Shown: positions 22,633 through 34,807, numbered from the stretch's first letter. The stretch: 64,000 bases of DNA from Rhododendron vialii (GCF_030253575.1 NC_080565.1:4436001-4500000); one strand, 5' to 3'. Numbers and translations are program-made. The notes: generated by a model not told the origin, from the sequence alone.

Positions 22633-25600
22633 TGTAGAGACCCATAATTATTTTCTCAAATTTTAAATGTTTAATATGTATTTGGATTATCAAAGTGTGT
22701 ATAACAATGTGGACATGAGTTGGGTCAATGTGAGATGACTTGTAAGTTGTGGGAGTTGACGTGATACAATAGGAGTGAAAGGGTGAAAGTGTTATTTGTG
22801 CTATATAAGTCAAAAAAAAAAAAAGGGGAGCAGGAGATTATTTTTCTCTCTTTTCCTTTCCTTTCTTTTCTTCTTCTCCGGCATCTCTCTCGGCTCTCAC
22901 CTCTCTCACCTTCTCTCTTCGATTTCATCGACCACGAGTGAGACTTTTGAAAAATCCCAAGTACTAAAGTTGTTCTACGCGACGAGAGCTTCCTATCCAT
23001 CGAAGAAAATTCACGATCGGAGCACTTCGAAGTTTCCTCCATGTTCGGGCTTGCTTCTAACCTTCGAGGTAGGGATCTCCTACCTTTCTTTACATGTTTA
23101 AGTGTTGGATGGATGTACGAGAATCAAGTTTGATCATCTATTTTGAGTCTTGAATAAATCTTGTATGCTGAAAATTTCGTGGGTTCTGCTAATCTGTCTT
23201 TTTGGAGCCTTTCTGCTAGGAATTAATTTTTGGTGCCTTCATAACAGTTAAAGTACGTTTCAATACGAAGATTTCGGTACCAAGATCATGAAAAACCGAT
23301 AATCACACAATTAGTTATGAATTTTTGAATACCGGCTGTTTCCTGGATACGCGAACCTGTGCGTGGCTGTCTTCTTTTAATTTTCTGGGCATGATGAACA
23401 TTTTGGGTGGCTTTGGGTCTTTTACAGGAGGTGCATATTTAAGTTAAGAAGAGATTGGCGTTGGAATCAATTAATTTGGTTAAGTATACAATTTTTGGTG
23501 AATTTCTAAAGCTGGGTTGGTTGATAGGTGCGAAAATGGTTGCGAAACTGTTTTTCTTTTGATTGTTGGGTTAATCTCCTCTCGTTTCTGAACCTGGGAT
23601 TTTTACTGAGTGTAGGGTTTGTCGTGGTGCAGCTTTTGGCTTTGGTTTCACTATTTTTGGGTTTAAGATGAAAGAGTTATGATTTTTCAATCAATTTTAC
23701 TTATTCCCGCGTAGAATCTGACAGCACTGGCGGACTTAGGTAAAATGGCCATAACTCCTAGCTCGGGACTCGAAAGGACACACCGTTTGTTTTGGTAGAA
23801 ACTAGACACATAGAGCTTTCCAACGATACATCCCATGCATCATGGGTATGTCCGAACGATAACAGATTTGCATCCAAAGTTGACCTAAATTCTGCCTTTG
23901 TACCAGTTTTTACTATTATGTTGGAGCTATAATTGAAAGGCCGTAGTTAAGTTACCCGAACTCCGTTTTTGATGTATGATCTATGGATTCAAAGGAGAAG
24001 CCTACTTTTCAATGGTTTAAATGTCGTTCTTAAATTTATGTTATTTGATCGGATATAGTCAGAACTTCAAGTGTGAATGATTAATTTCACCTATTGGATA
24101 TGTGGGGATATGATGAGTTGATCTAGATGATTAATTATTGGGATATGAGAATTAGTGAGCATAAGGGTTAAAATACTTGTAAACGATTGGAATAGAAAAT
24201 GGATTAGATGGATGATATGATCGATGATAAATTAAGTTGTAGAATGTTTGACGCGATGTGTAAATTATTCGATGTCTTTCCATGAGATTAAGTCTTTGGG
24301 CTTGCGGGATACTTGCAGTGAGTTAAACAGGATTTGGTGAATCACTTGGCATGAGTGCATGGTTGTTAAGCACTGATGGGTACTACAAAGATGAGGATCT
24401 TTATAAGTATTTGCAAATTAGACTCTTAATGGAGATGTCACAAAGGGGGTCCATTAGGTGGTAATATGAGATGTGAATCGAAAGGATTTTAGCGGACGCA
24501 CGGGGGTCCTAAAAGCCCGGAATTGAATCAAAAGGATTTTAGCGGACGCACGGGGGTCCTAAAAGCCCGGAATTGATCAAAAGGATTTTAGCGGACGCAC
24601 GGGGGTCCTAAAAGCCCGGAATTGATCCAAAGGATTTTAGGGGACGCACGGGGGTCCTAAAAGCCCGGAATTGATCCAAAGGATTTTAGCGGACGAACGG
24701 GGGTCCTAAAAGCCCGGAATTGATCAAAAGGATTTTAGCGGACGCACGGGGGTCCTAAAAGCCCGGAATTGATCCAAAGGATTTTAGCGGACGCACGGGG
24801 GTCCTAAAAGCCCGGAATTGATCCAAAGGATTTTAGTGGACGCACGGGGGTCCTAAAAGCCCGGAATTGAATCCAAAGGATTTTAGTGGACGCACGGGGG
24901 TCCTAAAAGCCCGGAATTGATTCAAAGGATTTTAGTGGACGCACGGGGGTCCTAAAAGCCCGGAATTGATTCAAAGGATTTTAGTGGACGCACGGGGGTC
25001 CTAAAAGCCCGGAATTGAATCAAAAGGATTTTAGTGGACGCACGGGGGTCCCAAAAGCCCGGAATTGAACGAAAGGATTTTAGTGGACGCACGGGGGTCC
25101 CTAGTGCCCGGAAGGGCACAAGAAAGCCACGGATCTACCGAAAGGTGTAATGCCGAAATGAACATAGGACGCATGGGGTCCTTAGTGCCCGGAAATAAAA
25201 TCGAAACGCGTGACATGGTGAAACGGAGAATCTTGTTATTATTTATGATCAACTAAGATTGAAAATGTCAGTTTGAGTTTGTAACTTGGAACGTCTAATG
25301 TGTCAATACATGCTTTCTTTTATTTTTCCCTTTAGACCACCAAATCCTTGTGGCTTGTTCTCCTGATGTGTGATGGGCAGTTCTGTGTGAATGTATAAGT
25401 GGTACCTCGTGGTGTGATGCATTGTGAGAGTTTCATGTATGGTATTTGATTGTCAGACTTATAAGGGAAATCTTAATGTGGAGGAGTTTTGCTAGATGTT
25501 GAGATTTGAAGTTTGATTTGGGATTGACGGATGAGTTTTCCTTGTTGTTGAGGTGCGGTATTGTTCGACTTGTCATTGCTTACCTTATGTTCTAGCTCTA

Positions 25601-26374
25601 CATGCCTAGTGTGTATATTTTTGGTGAGAGGTTGGTTGGTTGTATGAGAAAAGAAAGTGAAAACATTTTGTTAAAGAACTCAGACTAATCTTTAGGTCTT
25701 TGAAATGGAAATGAAAGTGCAGGGATTGGGTTGGGTAATGCCGTAGCGGTAAGCTGAGATTTTTAAGAATATTGGTGTGTGTGTGGGTGAGAGTGTTGGT
25801 GTTTGAGAAATGGAGTTAAATATTTTTCAGCGTGAGTATGACATTTTGAGCTTCACATTTGACAAAACAAGTACGTTTTTTGGAAAATGTTTTCCCTTGT
25901 GATCTGTCTTCACTTCTGCATGCAATTTAGGTATGGACATCTCTACGAGCTAGTGTAGCTCACCCTATCCTTTCAGGTACTCGTCATGGCACTTAGCTTG
26001 GATTGCATGGAGTGCATATTGAGACGTCTCTTGGGAGCTTCATTGGAATCATTAAGGAGGTGTTTTATCATCTAGTCAAATTCATGTTGTGTACTTTACT
26101 CACAATTGAAGGTTGTATCTTTTGGTTAGAACATATGTAAAGCTAGGTATAAACTCCTCTCTTTGATTATTGTGAAGCCCTTTTTATGGACTACGTTTGG
26201 GAGACTTTATGTAAAAAAAAAAAAAAAAAAAAAGTTTAGAGAGAAGAAGAAGAAGAGACTGTGATTCTTTGTTTGGATTGGCTTGACATTTAATGGTAAA
26301 TATAGTTGAGGAAAAAGATTTTTTGTTTATAAAAAAATATATTATTATTTTAGTTGAAAATCGAGGGCGTGACA
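22633..26374 (+). repeat. 3' LTR of the LARD-like element
   Basis: Copy of the 5' LTR at an offset of 5,103 bp, including the order of variants in the 49-bp array (about 24,479-25,193). Followed directly by the target duplication GTAGT. Confidence 0.95.
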
Positions 26375-26486
26375 GTAGTTCTATATTTTTCTCTCTCATC
26401 AAGATCAATGACAAAATTAGCACATATGGTGGCCACTACCAATTGCAAATTGTAATCATTTGGTATTTTTTAAAATACTAAAGTAC

Positions 26487-26731
26487 TTAGTCCCGTTCCA
26501 GAACACCTTCTTAAAAAATAAGTACTTATTTCATATTTTTAAACTCAAAAATAATATATATGAAAAATAATTTTTCAATTTTTTTTGCAACGTATTAAAG
26601 ATCTCGATGAGATCTATCAAACAAAATCCATATTGATAGAAAAATAATTTGCGTAAGCACATGATTTTTGAGTTTGAAATTGCCTTCTTAAAAAATAAGT
26701 ATTTATTTTCCTTTCCGGAACGGGGCCTTAA
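26487..26731. mobile_element. MITE with CCCGTTCC termini
   Basis: TTAGTCCCGTTCCAGAAC at the left is the inverted match of GTTCC...-type sequence TTCCGGAACGGGGCCTTAA at the right. An inner palindromic word around AAATAAGTACTTATTT lies near each end. About 245 bp, non-coding. Confidence 0.65.
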
Positions 26732-27458
26732 AACTTTACGTGATGGCCCCAATTTTATTAGTTATTTTTGTTTGTTAAAAGCATTTATGGATATAGCGTT
26801 TCGTATTGGGTATTATTCAGTCATTTAAAAATATTTTCGATTCCTGAACCTAGAAATGTTATAATTTTGTTGTTCATGTTGAGGCCCATATGAATATGAA
26901 ATCCTGGTTCTGTCCCTAATCGAAACGAATGATTAAATTCAAAAAGTACGACGCAAGGATAACTCGAAAACGGAAAATTTTGATAGAGAAATAAAAACAA
27001 TACCCAAAAAAAAAAAAGTTCCAAGCACACCCTGTCCCACTCAAACTCCAAATAATCATGTTAGCAGACTTTCATTTAGCTTTATTACACGCGAAAGTAA
27101 TTTTCAAACGTATAAAAAGCATGTGCTTTTGGAAAATGAGTAAATATTTTTATTTGAAAAGTGTTGAAAAGACAACTTTAACACTCGAAAGTCCAAGGCT
27201 GCAAGCCAAAACACATCACGTGTTTCTTTTTTCCTGGAAACCGGAACAACGCAGGGGGAAAAAAAAAACACATACTCCAATACTATTTACACACTTTTTA
27301 ATGCATTTTTACAAATTAATTTTATGCACTCTTAACGCATTTCAATACTATTTCTTCAATTGCTGTCAAAAAAAAAATTTACAATTTCTCAACGTTAAGA
27401 ACATGGGTTACTTTTCCTATTTTCCATAGGGTAGTGATTTTCGCACTTCTTTTTTTGC
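26732..27458. other. Stretch without recognised gene
   Basis: AT-rich DNA. A 123-codon open stretch at 27,058 has no recognisable motif and biased composition. I see no gene here. Confidence 0.5.
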
Positions 27459-27466
27459 CTTCTTAT

Positions 27467-29443
27467 CAAGGACGGAACCGGGATTTGACCATAGCAGTGG
27501 CAAATGTATACTAAAAAAATTTAAAAAAAATACATTACAATATTAATAGTCATCAGCTCCAGAAAAAATTAAAATAACATAACAAAAACTAAACTAAATG
27601 ATGTTTGTCATTTACACATGGAGTACAAAAGAAGACTAATTTTAATTTTGGGCATCGATAATGGCATAATAATTAAATTCCCTTAATTTTTTTAGGTTAA
27701 GTTGTTTTAGTGTTAGAGTGTGGAATATTTTTTTCTTAATTACACATCATTATTTATATTATTTCACTGGCCCATTGAATTTAGTTTTGGAATACTTTTT
27801 GGGTCTCCTTTTATGAAAAAAAAATAGAAGATTTATGACTAGTATATAATAAAAAAATAAGAAAAAAAACCTAGCAGTGTGCTTTGCCTTCAAACCTCGC
27901 CTTCAAATATAAGGTTGAAAACCCCAAGCGCAGGGCTAGGTCGTCGGTAGCATAATATCCGGAAGTCCGGGATCAAGCCCACAGAGAATTCGAATGTAGC
28001 TTAATCGGATTGTAGGTTTTATAAGGTGGATTGTGGCGTTTAAGACGGCCAACTTGGTTTTGCTTTGAAACGGTGAAAATCGTCAAGGCAAAAGACTAGG
28101 AAAAACGCCTAATTAACTTAAAGAAGGCAAGCCTAGGGATCGTCTAACCCTTGACAAAGGATGTTACCGGTTCTCAATATAACTCAGGCGAGAGCCACGA
28201 CCGCGTGCTCACGCCCGGAGAATTTAGCTTTAATGACTACGTTTATCAAAAGATGTGATTAACCGGAATTAAATCAACCTATTTTTGCTAATGTATCTAA
28301 CACGTAGGGGGTCACGAGCCCTCAATATGTCGCTTGCCAAGACCGCTTGACTAAACTTCATACCAAGGAGTTAACACGCCTCGCTTAGACCAAAAAGGTT
28401 AGGTTAATGAAATTCCGAAAATCAAGATTTTAAGCCCGAAGGTTTGAGAACCAAATAACCACCTAAGTACTTGGGAAAGATTACCCTGAGACTTGGCCTA
28501 TCAACTACTCACACATAGCTAAAGCATGGAAGAAAGCATAAAAACGAGACATGACTTTTAACCGATAAAAACGAAAACAAACTTGATATTATAAAAGATC
28601 TAGTCCGTAGGAACAACTTTAATAAACGAGAAATTAACAAATGAGAATTACTTACTTAAGTTCTTAAGGAATTAACTTGAAAAGCTTAAAAGACCATTAA
28701 TGGAGGAAAAATAAAAGCTAATAAATACCTAGATACAAAAGGGAGAGAGGAGACCCCTATTTATACACAATGGGTTTCTCTCTCCTCAAATATCTAAAAG
28801 CATACCATAAAAGGCAAGTATTCCATAAATGGAAAGCCCAAAAAGTAGCAAAATATCTGGCCGAAGGCTCTCCGTATCGATACAGAATAAGCAAAGTATC
28901 GATACCACATCGTTAAGCTGAAAAGGCCAATCTCCCGTAACAATCCCGTATCGATACGGGAAGCTCTGCTTGGAAAGGTAACAAACGCGTATCGATACGC
29001 CTTAAATCCGTATCGATACGGAATGCTTATCTCTGGTTCTTCAAGCCAGCCTCCCAACCTTGACACCCGACGACCGTTGGCTTGCCCGATGCTCCTCGCC
29101 TTCGTTCTTTGGTCACTTTGGCACAAGTTCCACCGGGCGATGATTCTTGAATTAACTTGGGGGTTGACTTTGCACTCAAAATACGCCTTTTAATGGCGTT
29201 TTGCCTGAGACACTGAACAAACTACCTTACGAGCAATATTGACTAAAAACGACAAATAATAGCTAAAAGCACTTCTAACTAACGGACTTAAGCACCACAA
29301 TCAAGCAATCTTAGGTGCGTATCACAGTGACGAGCCTATATAAGTTGGGGATAAAAAAAAAAATTCTCACATATAATAATTGCATTTTCTAAAATTCTTG
29401 TCGTGGCGGTCACCACCATTAGACCCCCTTTGTTCCATCCTTG
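27467..29443. mobile_element. hAT-like MITE copy A
   Basis: Both termini present (CAAGGACGGAACC and GGTTCC-like CCATCCTTG at 29,439-29,443 region). About 530 bp without the solo LTR lodged in it. Closely matches copy B from ATTACAATATTAATAG onward. Confidence 0.75.
27880..29324 (-). mobile_element. Solo LTR of a Ty3/gypsy element
   Basis: 1,445 bp; on the minus strand it starts TGATACGCACCTAAG and ends GGCAAAGCA. A perfect 5-bp target duplication CAGTG lies at 27,875-27,879 and 29,325-29,329. The empty site is present in the window: copy B reads CCTAGCAGTGGCGAGAC at about 31,068. No internal region, so it is a solo LTR left by LTR-LTR recombination. The TGATACGCACC start is common in Athila/Tat-group LTRs; lineage is therefore inferred. 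It carries five copies of GTATCGATAC. Confidence 0.9.
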
Positions 29444-30481
29444 GTTAGCATATTAACTAGCGCAAGTCATTATAGGTCATACATTATAATGATAAAATAT
29501 TATAATGTGGGTCTAATGCTCATTCATTCTGCAATATTATAGTGTATGGCCATTTATTATAAATTCTCTGACCAAAAGTGCAATCAGAAACTCTTAACCA
29601 AAACTCTCTCTTAAATCAAGTCTCGCAAAATACTAATTTCCACACACACAAAAAAAAAAAAACATCTTTTACTGGCTTCTCCAATCCAAATGGACGAATC
29701 TTCAATCAAACAAACAAATTAATGAAGTGCACAGTCTTCCAATATTGGATTTGAGCAAAAAAATTCCACACACAATCCTTCTCAAATACGAGAATGACTA
29801 TATGTGGGGATAAGCTCATTCAATGTGAAATTGAGACATTTCGTTTGTTTATTTTAGTAGACTTTCAGTGAAGACTCCTACAGTCAAATTCAATAACAAC
29901 GTATGAGGCCCCTGTTTGCCACCAGCTGATAAAGTGGGGACCTATTAATTTAGTGGGAAATGAATTTCATTCAATCCTTTTGATTCCCTCGTTCAACCAT
30001 ACGTTGATAATATCCTCTCACTAGACACCAAACCATCATTCTCAATTAAATGAAACCAAAAAGAGAGACCAAGACTATTTGAATAGTACACATACGTACT
30101 TGTCAGCAGGATAATTCCCAAGTCAAGAAATCCTCCCATAGTAACTTCTGATCTGATTCTTAATTCTCGATCTTGTGAATGTTATAGTTGGAATGCTCTC
30201 AAAAGACAATTTAAGGTATCTATCTCCAACTAATTAATTAAAAGTGGCACGAGACACTGAGATATACGTGATTATAAAAAGTAAGAAATGCAACTGTCTC
30301 CAAATAATGGTTTCTAATGAACCTGGCTATATTTGAATCAGATTGGTCACTCTTAATCTTGGTTAGCTCATAGTTTTGGTTGTATAGTCATAATTGTAGA
30401 TTTGATTGGGTTCAAGCAAAAGTAAAATAAATTAAGAATACAAGAATATCCACGCGGTTGTGTTCCCGAAGCACTGGAAAA

Positions 30482-30540
<59 letters not shown>

Positions 30541-30715
30541 CCTCGTACTCATTAATTTCCTTATGCTGGCTTGAAGACTCAATGGGGTATCTTTCTGCAT
30601 GACTCGATTTCCAACCTAATAGAACGACTAATTTGGAGATAGATCTCATCCATTGTTTATTAGTGGGGATTCAATTAAAGTCGAGATAAACTTCGTAAAG
30701 ACTGATCCTCAATAC
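29444..30715. other. DNA caught between the two hAT-like MITE copies
   Basis: No gene recognised. Contains an (AT)n microsatellite at about 30,485-30,538 and otherwise AT-rich unique-looking DNA. Confidence 0.5.
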
Positions 30716-31185
30716 AAAAATGCATTACAATATTAATAGTTATCGGCTCCAGAAAAAATTTAAATAACATAACAAAAATTAGACTAAATGATGTTTTGTC
30801 ATTTACACATGGAGTATGAAAAAAGACTAAGTTTAATTTTGGGCATCGATAATGGCATAATAATTAAATTTCCTTAATTTTATTTAGGTTAAGTTGTTTT
30901 AGGGTTAGAGTGTGGAATTTTTTTACTTAATTACACATCATTATTTATATTATTTCACTTTGGCCCATTAAATTTAGTTTTGGAATACTTTTTTGGGTCT
31001 CCTTTCTTGAAAATAAAAAAGAAGAAGATTTATGACTAGAATATAATAAAAAATAAGGAAAAAAACCTAGCAGTGGCGAGACTATATAAGTTGGGGATAA
31101 AAAAATTGTCACATATAATAATTGCATTTTCTAAAATTCTTGACGTGGCAGCTGCCGCCACTAGACCCCCCTGGTTCCATCCTTG
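30716..31185. mobile_element. hAT-like MITE copy B, left end missing
   Basis: Matches copy A with small indels, lacks the left terminus, and has an intact right terminus (GGTTCCATCCTTG). It keeps the site where copy A received the solo LTR in unoccupied form. Confidence 0.75.
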
Positions 31186-31193
31186 CTTCTTAT

Positions 31194-31690
31194 GATATTA
31201 AGGCTGAGTTCTTGTAAATTTCAATTTTTGTCTTTGTTTTGTTTGTTTTGGTCGTCTTTTTCGAATTTTTGTTAGGGATTTTCACACTCCTTTTTTGCCT
31301 TCTTATGATATTAAGGCTGAGTTCCTGTAAATTTAAATTTTTGTCTTCGTTTTGTGTGTTTTGTTCGTCTTTTTTGAATTTTGTTACTCCATATGTTTTG
31401 GATTAATTTTCTGTTTTGACGAGAAAAGTCTAAAAAGTTAAAAAATTATGATCAAAAGGCAAAAAAAAAGTTTATTAAAAACGAAAAAAGTATCAACCAT
31501 CTGTCTTTTTTTTGTCTAAATTATTCTATTATATGGACTTTTTCCAACATCGGTTCATATTATTTTTCGATTTACCTCGTCGAGACGAACGATTTAACCC
31601 CAATAATTACTAGGAAAAGCCAAATAAAAATTACTAAAAGTAAAAAAATACTTAAAATAAATTTTGGATAAATAATTTACAATTTTCTCT
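31194..31690. mobile_element. MITE of the GGCTNNGTTCTTGTAA family, tandem left ends
   Basis: A block starting TTAAGGCTGAGTTC occurs twice (31,197 and 31,309), the second extending to about 31,680. This longer copy matches the complete MITE at 59,281-59,665 along most of its length, including the ATTATGA...AAAAGTAT core and the GACGAACGATTTAACCCC segment. Non-coding. Confidence 0.6.
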
Positions 31691-31741
31691 TCCAAGTTCG
31701 AGAGAGTGCATGGTCCATTTTGTTTTTGTTTCTGGAAATAG

Positions 31742-32075
31742 GCCAAGTGGCTTATTTTTTTGTCCTTATTCAATTTTTTTTCGCATTTGTTAGTTTTTCG
31801 TCAATTTTTTTGGGGATTATTGCTTCATCATGACGAAATGAATCTAAAAAGTAAAAAATTACGATCAAAGCCTAATTTTTTTTAATAAAGATAAAAATAA
31901 GCCAATAAGCCAATTTTTTCGTCTTTATTAAAAAAAATTGGATTTCGATTGTAATTTTTTACTTTTTAGATTCCTCTGGTTAAGAAGAAGCAATAATCCC
32001 CAAAAAATTGACAAAAAAACTAACAAATGCGAAAAAAATTCGAATAAGAACAAAAAAAAAAGCCAAGTGACTTAT
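31742..32075. mobile_element. Foldback element 1 (long inverted repeat)
   Basis: Left arm about 31,746-31,900, right arm about 31,910-32,070, almost fully complementary with a spacer of under 15 bp. A matching word is GGGGATTATTGCTTC on the left and GAAGCAATAATCCCC on the right. A transcript would form a long near-perfect hairpin, a typical source of small RNAs; that consequence is inferred. Confidence 0.85.
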
Positions 32076-32272
32076 TTAGCCGAAGGAATCAACTCATTCA
32101 GAAAATATCGTCCATCACCCAATTAGGACTATAGGAGTATTTTTTTTTCAAAGGCCAGTTAGTTGTATCTATCTTGAAATGATAATTCTAGCACTCTCTT
32201 TTCAATATTTGCTGCAATTATTAAGTTGGAAACAAATATTTACACCATTGGTGCATATATAATTTATTATTA

Positions 32273-32690
32273 AGAGAAATTTTTTTTTATATCCCTTTGA
32301 CTTTGACCAAAAATTCATTTTGGTCATTCACTTTTCAATTTCGGCATAAAAATACTTCGACTTTCCAATTTTTTTTTTAATGTCATCCTTTAGGGATATA
32401 TACATATATACACAAAAAATAGGGTGTTTGGATCAAGCACCCTACACACATCGGATGCCGTTGGTTTCCACGTTGGCGTCCTCGTTTTTTTTATAGAATT
32501 GTTGGACGGCTTGGATCGGCCGTCTGGTGGCCGAAGACAGCCCGGCGTGAACTCAAAGAAAACGGATGCCTTCTAAATGATGACATTGAAAAAAATTGGA
32601 AAGTCGAAGTATTTTTATGCTGAAATTGAAAGGTGAAGGACCAAAATGATTTTTTGGTCAAAATTAAAGGGATATAAAAGAAATTTTCCC
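32273..32690. mobile_element. Foldback element 2
   Basis: Arms of about 118 bp (32,273-32,393 and 32,573-32,690). For example AATACTTCGACTTTCCAATT on the left pairs with AATTGGAAAGTCGAAGTATT on the right. The 180-bp loop includes TGGACGGCTTGGATCGG. Non-coding. Confidence 0.85.
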
Positions 32691-33293
32691 TATTATTATT
32701 TATCATTTACCATGCTCATGATGAATTTGAAAATCCTATAGTGCAGTGGTGCACTACAGGAGGTAAATGGGACATCTGAACCGTTCAAAAGTGTTTTCAA
32801 TGGTCTAGATGTGTTTGTTATTTATTATCGGTAACAAATATTGACTGCCGAAATAGACGACCCAGATTGCCCCACAGGATTCTACCTCACGGGATCTACA
32901 CATCCGCTCATGATGCCAAAATTGCTTTGAAAAGTACTCCTTCCATCCCAAAATCTTTGATCTTTTTCAATATTCGCGTCATTCTTTAAACTCTTATATC
33001 TCTCAATTTATGATATTTTATATAATTTTAAAATTTTTGTATTATAGATCTAATCGAGATTTATCAAACAAAATTCATATTGTATATTATCGGAGATTCA
33101 TATTGAAAGATACAAGTGATTGAAAATTGACACAAATATTAAAAAAGTCCAAACAATATGGGACAAAGAGAGTACAAGCAGACTTGTTACTTACTTATCA
33201 ACACATGATGCAAATATAATTTATATAAATGGCCCTTAAAGCTCCTAAACTTTGATCACCAATATCCCCATCCACTACCATCCAACTTCCAAT
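32691..33293 (+). promoter_or_regulatory. Upstream region of CYP92A-like gene 1
   Basis: No gene. A TATA-like word TTTATATAAATGG at about 33,220 lies about 70 bp before the ATG. Bases 32,935-33,175 form a diverged inverted-repeat MITE (TACTCCTTCCATCCCAAAAT against ATATGGGACAAAGAGAGTAC). Confidence 0.5.
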
Positions 33294-34758
33294 ATGGAGG
33301 CTCCTTCTTGGGCTGTTCTAGCCTTGACATGGCTAGCTTCAATTGCCCTTTTCCATTACCTCACCACCACCCTCGGTCCCCGCCTCCGCCGCCGCAAACT
33401 GAAGTACCCGCCGGGCCCCAGACCGTGGCCGATCATCGGCAACTTAAACTTGGTTGGTTCAGTCCCACACCTATCCTTCCACAACTTATCCCGAAAGTAC
33501 GGCGAAATAATGCAACTCAAGTTTGGCTCGTTCCCCGTCGTGGTCGTCTCGTCTCCCGAGATGGCAAAGGAAGTCTTGCAGACACAGGGCGAGACCTTCG
33601 CTTCCCGGCCCGTGACTGCGGCCGGCAAGTACACTGCCTACAACTACTCCGACGTGACGTGGGCCCCTTACGGCCCCCACTGGCGTCTAGCAAGGAGACT
33701 CTACCTCAACGAGCTTTTCAGCCCAAAGCGAATGGACTCCTGCGAGTACATCCGCGTGGAGGAAAGGCGCGCTCTGATGTCGCGCCTCTTCGCCCTCTCG
33801 GGAAAGAAGACCGTGATCAGGGAAGAACTGACCCGCTTCACGCTAACGAACGTGAGCCGGATGGCGTTGGGAGAAAAATACTTCAGCGAATCAGAATCAG
33901 GTCGGTTTTCTTCGAGAGTGAAGCTGGAAGAACTCAAAGAGATGGTGGACGAGTGGTTTCTGCTTGGCGGGGTGTTCAATATCGGGGATTGGATACCATG
34001 GCTTGCTTTCTTGGATTTGCAGGGCTATGTGAAGAGGATGAAGGCTCTGTACAAGAAATTCGACAGGTTTCACAATCATGTGATCGCCGATCACAAGGCG
34101 AAGAGGGAAGCAGAGAAGGATAATTTTGTGGCCAAGGATATGGTGGATGTTGTTTTGCAACTTGCTGATGATCCGAATCTTGAGGTTGAGCTTAATAGTA
34201 ATGGTGTCAAGGGCTTATTACTGGTACTTTCTTCCTTATTTCAATTTTGTTTACGCACTTATACAAGGGATGACGATGAACATTACTCACTGTTTAATGA
34301 TCAGAGACGTTCATTTTCATTTTCATTTTTTTTTTGTTTAATGAGTTCATTTTCTTTTTGTAGAGTTCCCTTCTCTCTCTCTCTCCTCGTTTTCGCTGGA
34401 GTGTTGATTTTGTTTTTTGGGTGTTGAATAGCCATTTTTGTTAGGAAGTTGAAGTGTTGATGTATTTTGTTGCTAGCAAAAATAAAAATTTGACACTTTG
34501 GCTCGGAACTCGTGGAGATGCCCGGGATGGAACCATTGTGCACAGAGACGAAGCTAGACCTGCCCAATCCTTGTTTCGGGGTTTTTTTTTTTTTTAATTT
34601 CAAAATTAATATTAGTTGTTTTTTGTTTGATGAGAATACCTAGACATTGTATTTTGGATTGGACGTTATTTGGACATTTAAATGCTTTAAGAATGTGTTC
34701 GTCTTTGGTCCCAAAATCCAATCCCTTCTTCCAAAAGTTTTTCCTTCAATATTTATCT

Positions 34759-34807
<49 letters not shown>

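Larger units (their letters stand above)
17525..26379 (+). mobile_element. Non-autonomous Ty3/gypsy element with 3.7-kb LTRs (LARD-like)
   Basis: LTRs at 17,530-21,271 and 22,633-26,374, each 3,742 bp, TGTAGAGACC...GCGTGACA, offset by exactly 5,103 throughout; reading line by line I found no difference. Flanked by a perfect 5-bp target duplication GTAGT (17,525-17,529 and 26,375-26,379). The primer-binding site TGGTATCAAAGC, like initiator tRNA-Met, follows the 5' LTR at about 21,275. GAGGACGAAATTTC and then AAGGAGGG before the 3' LTR is the usual end of Tekay/Del-type chromoviruses. The 1,361-bp interior has no gag or pol, so the element would need proteins from a relative. It looks structurally whole and very young. 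Confidence 0.95.
27459..31193. mobile_element. Composite hAT-like transposon with 8-bp target duplication
   Basis: The outer ends CAAGGACGGAACCGGG (27,467) and CCTGGTTCCATCCTTG (ends 31,185) are inverted repeats. They are flanked by CTTCTTAT on both sides (27,459-27,466 and 31,186-31,193), an 8-bp duplication as made by hAT transposases. An unoccupied relative of the target, TTTTTTGCCTTCTTATGATA, lies at 31,286-31,305. Inside are two direct copies of the same MITE: copy A (27,467-29,443, with a solo LTR inserted) and left-truncated copy B (about 30,716-31,185). They flank 1.27 kb of other DNA. No transposase gene is visible. Confidence 0.75.

Noticed and set aside
17530-26374. 5.1-kb segmental or assembly duplication
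   Set aside because: Border words TG...CA, a perfect 5-bp target duplication, a primer-binding site and a polypurine tract show that the repeats are LTRs.
30368-30649. Open frame across the (AT)n microsatellite
   Set aside because: The Tyr-Ile repeat is simply the translated microsatellite.
33308-34123. 271-codon frame overlapping P450 exon 1 (and minus-strand frames there)
   Set aside because: Shadow of the real exon; the P450 frame carries all family motifs.
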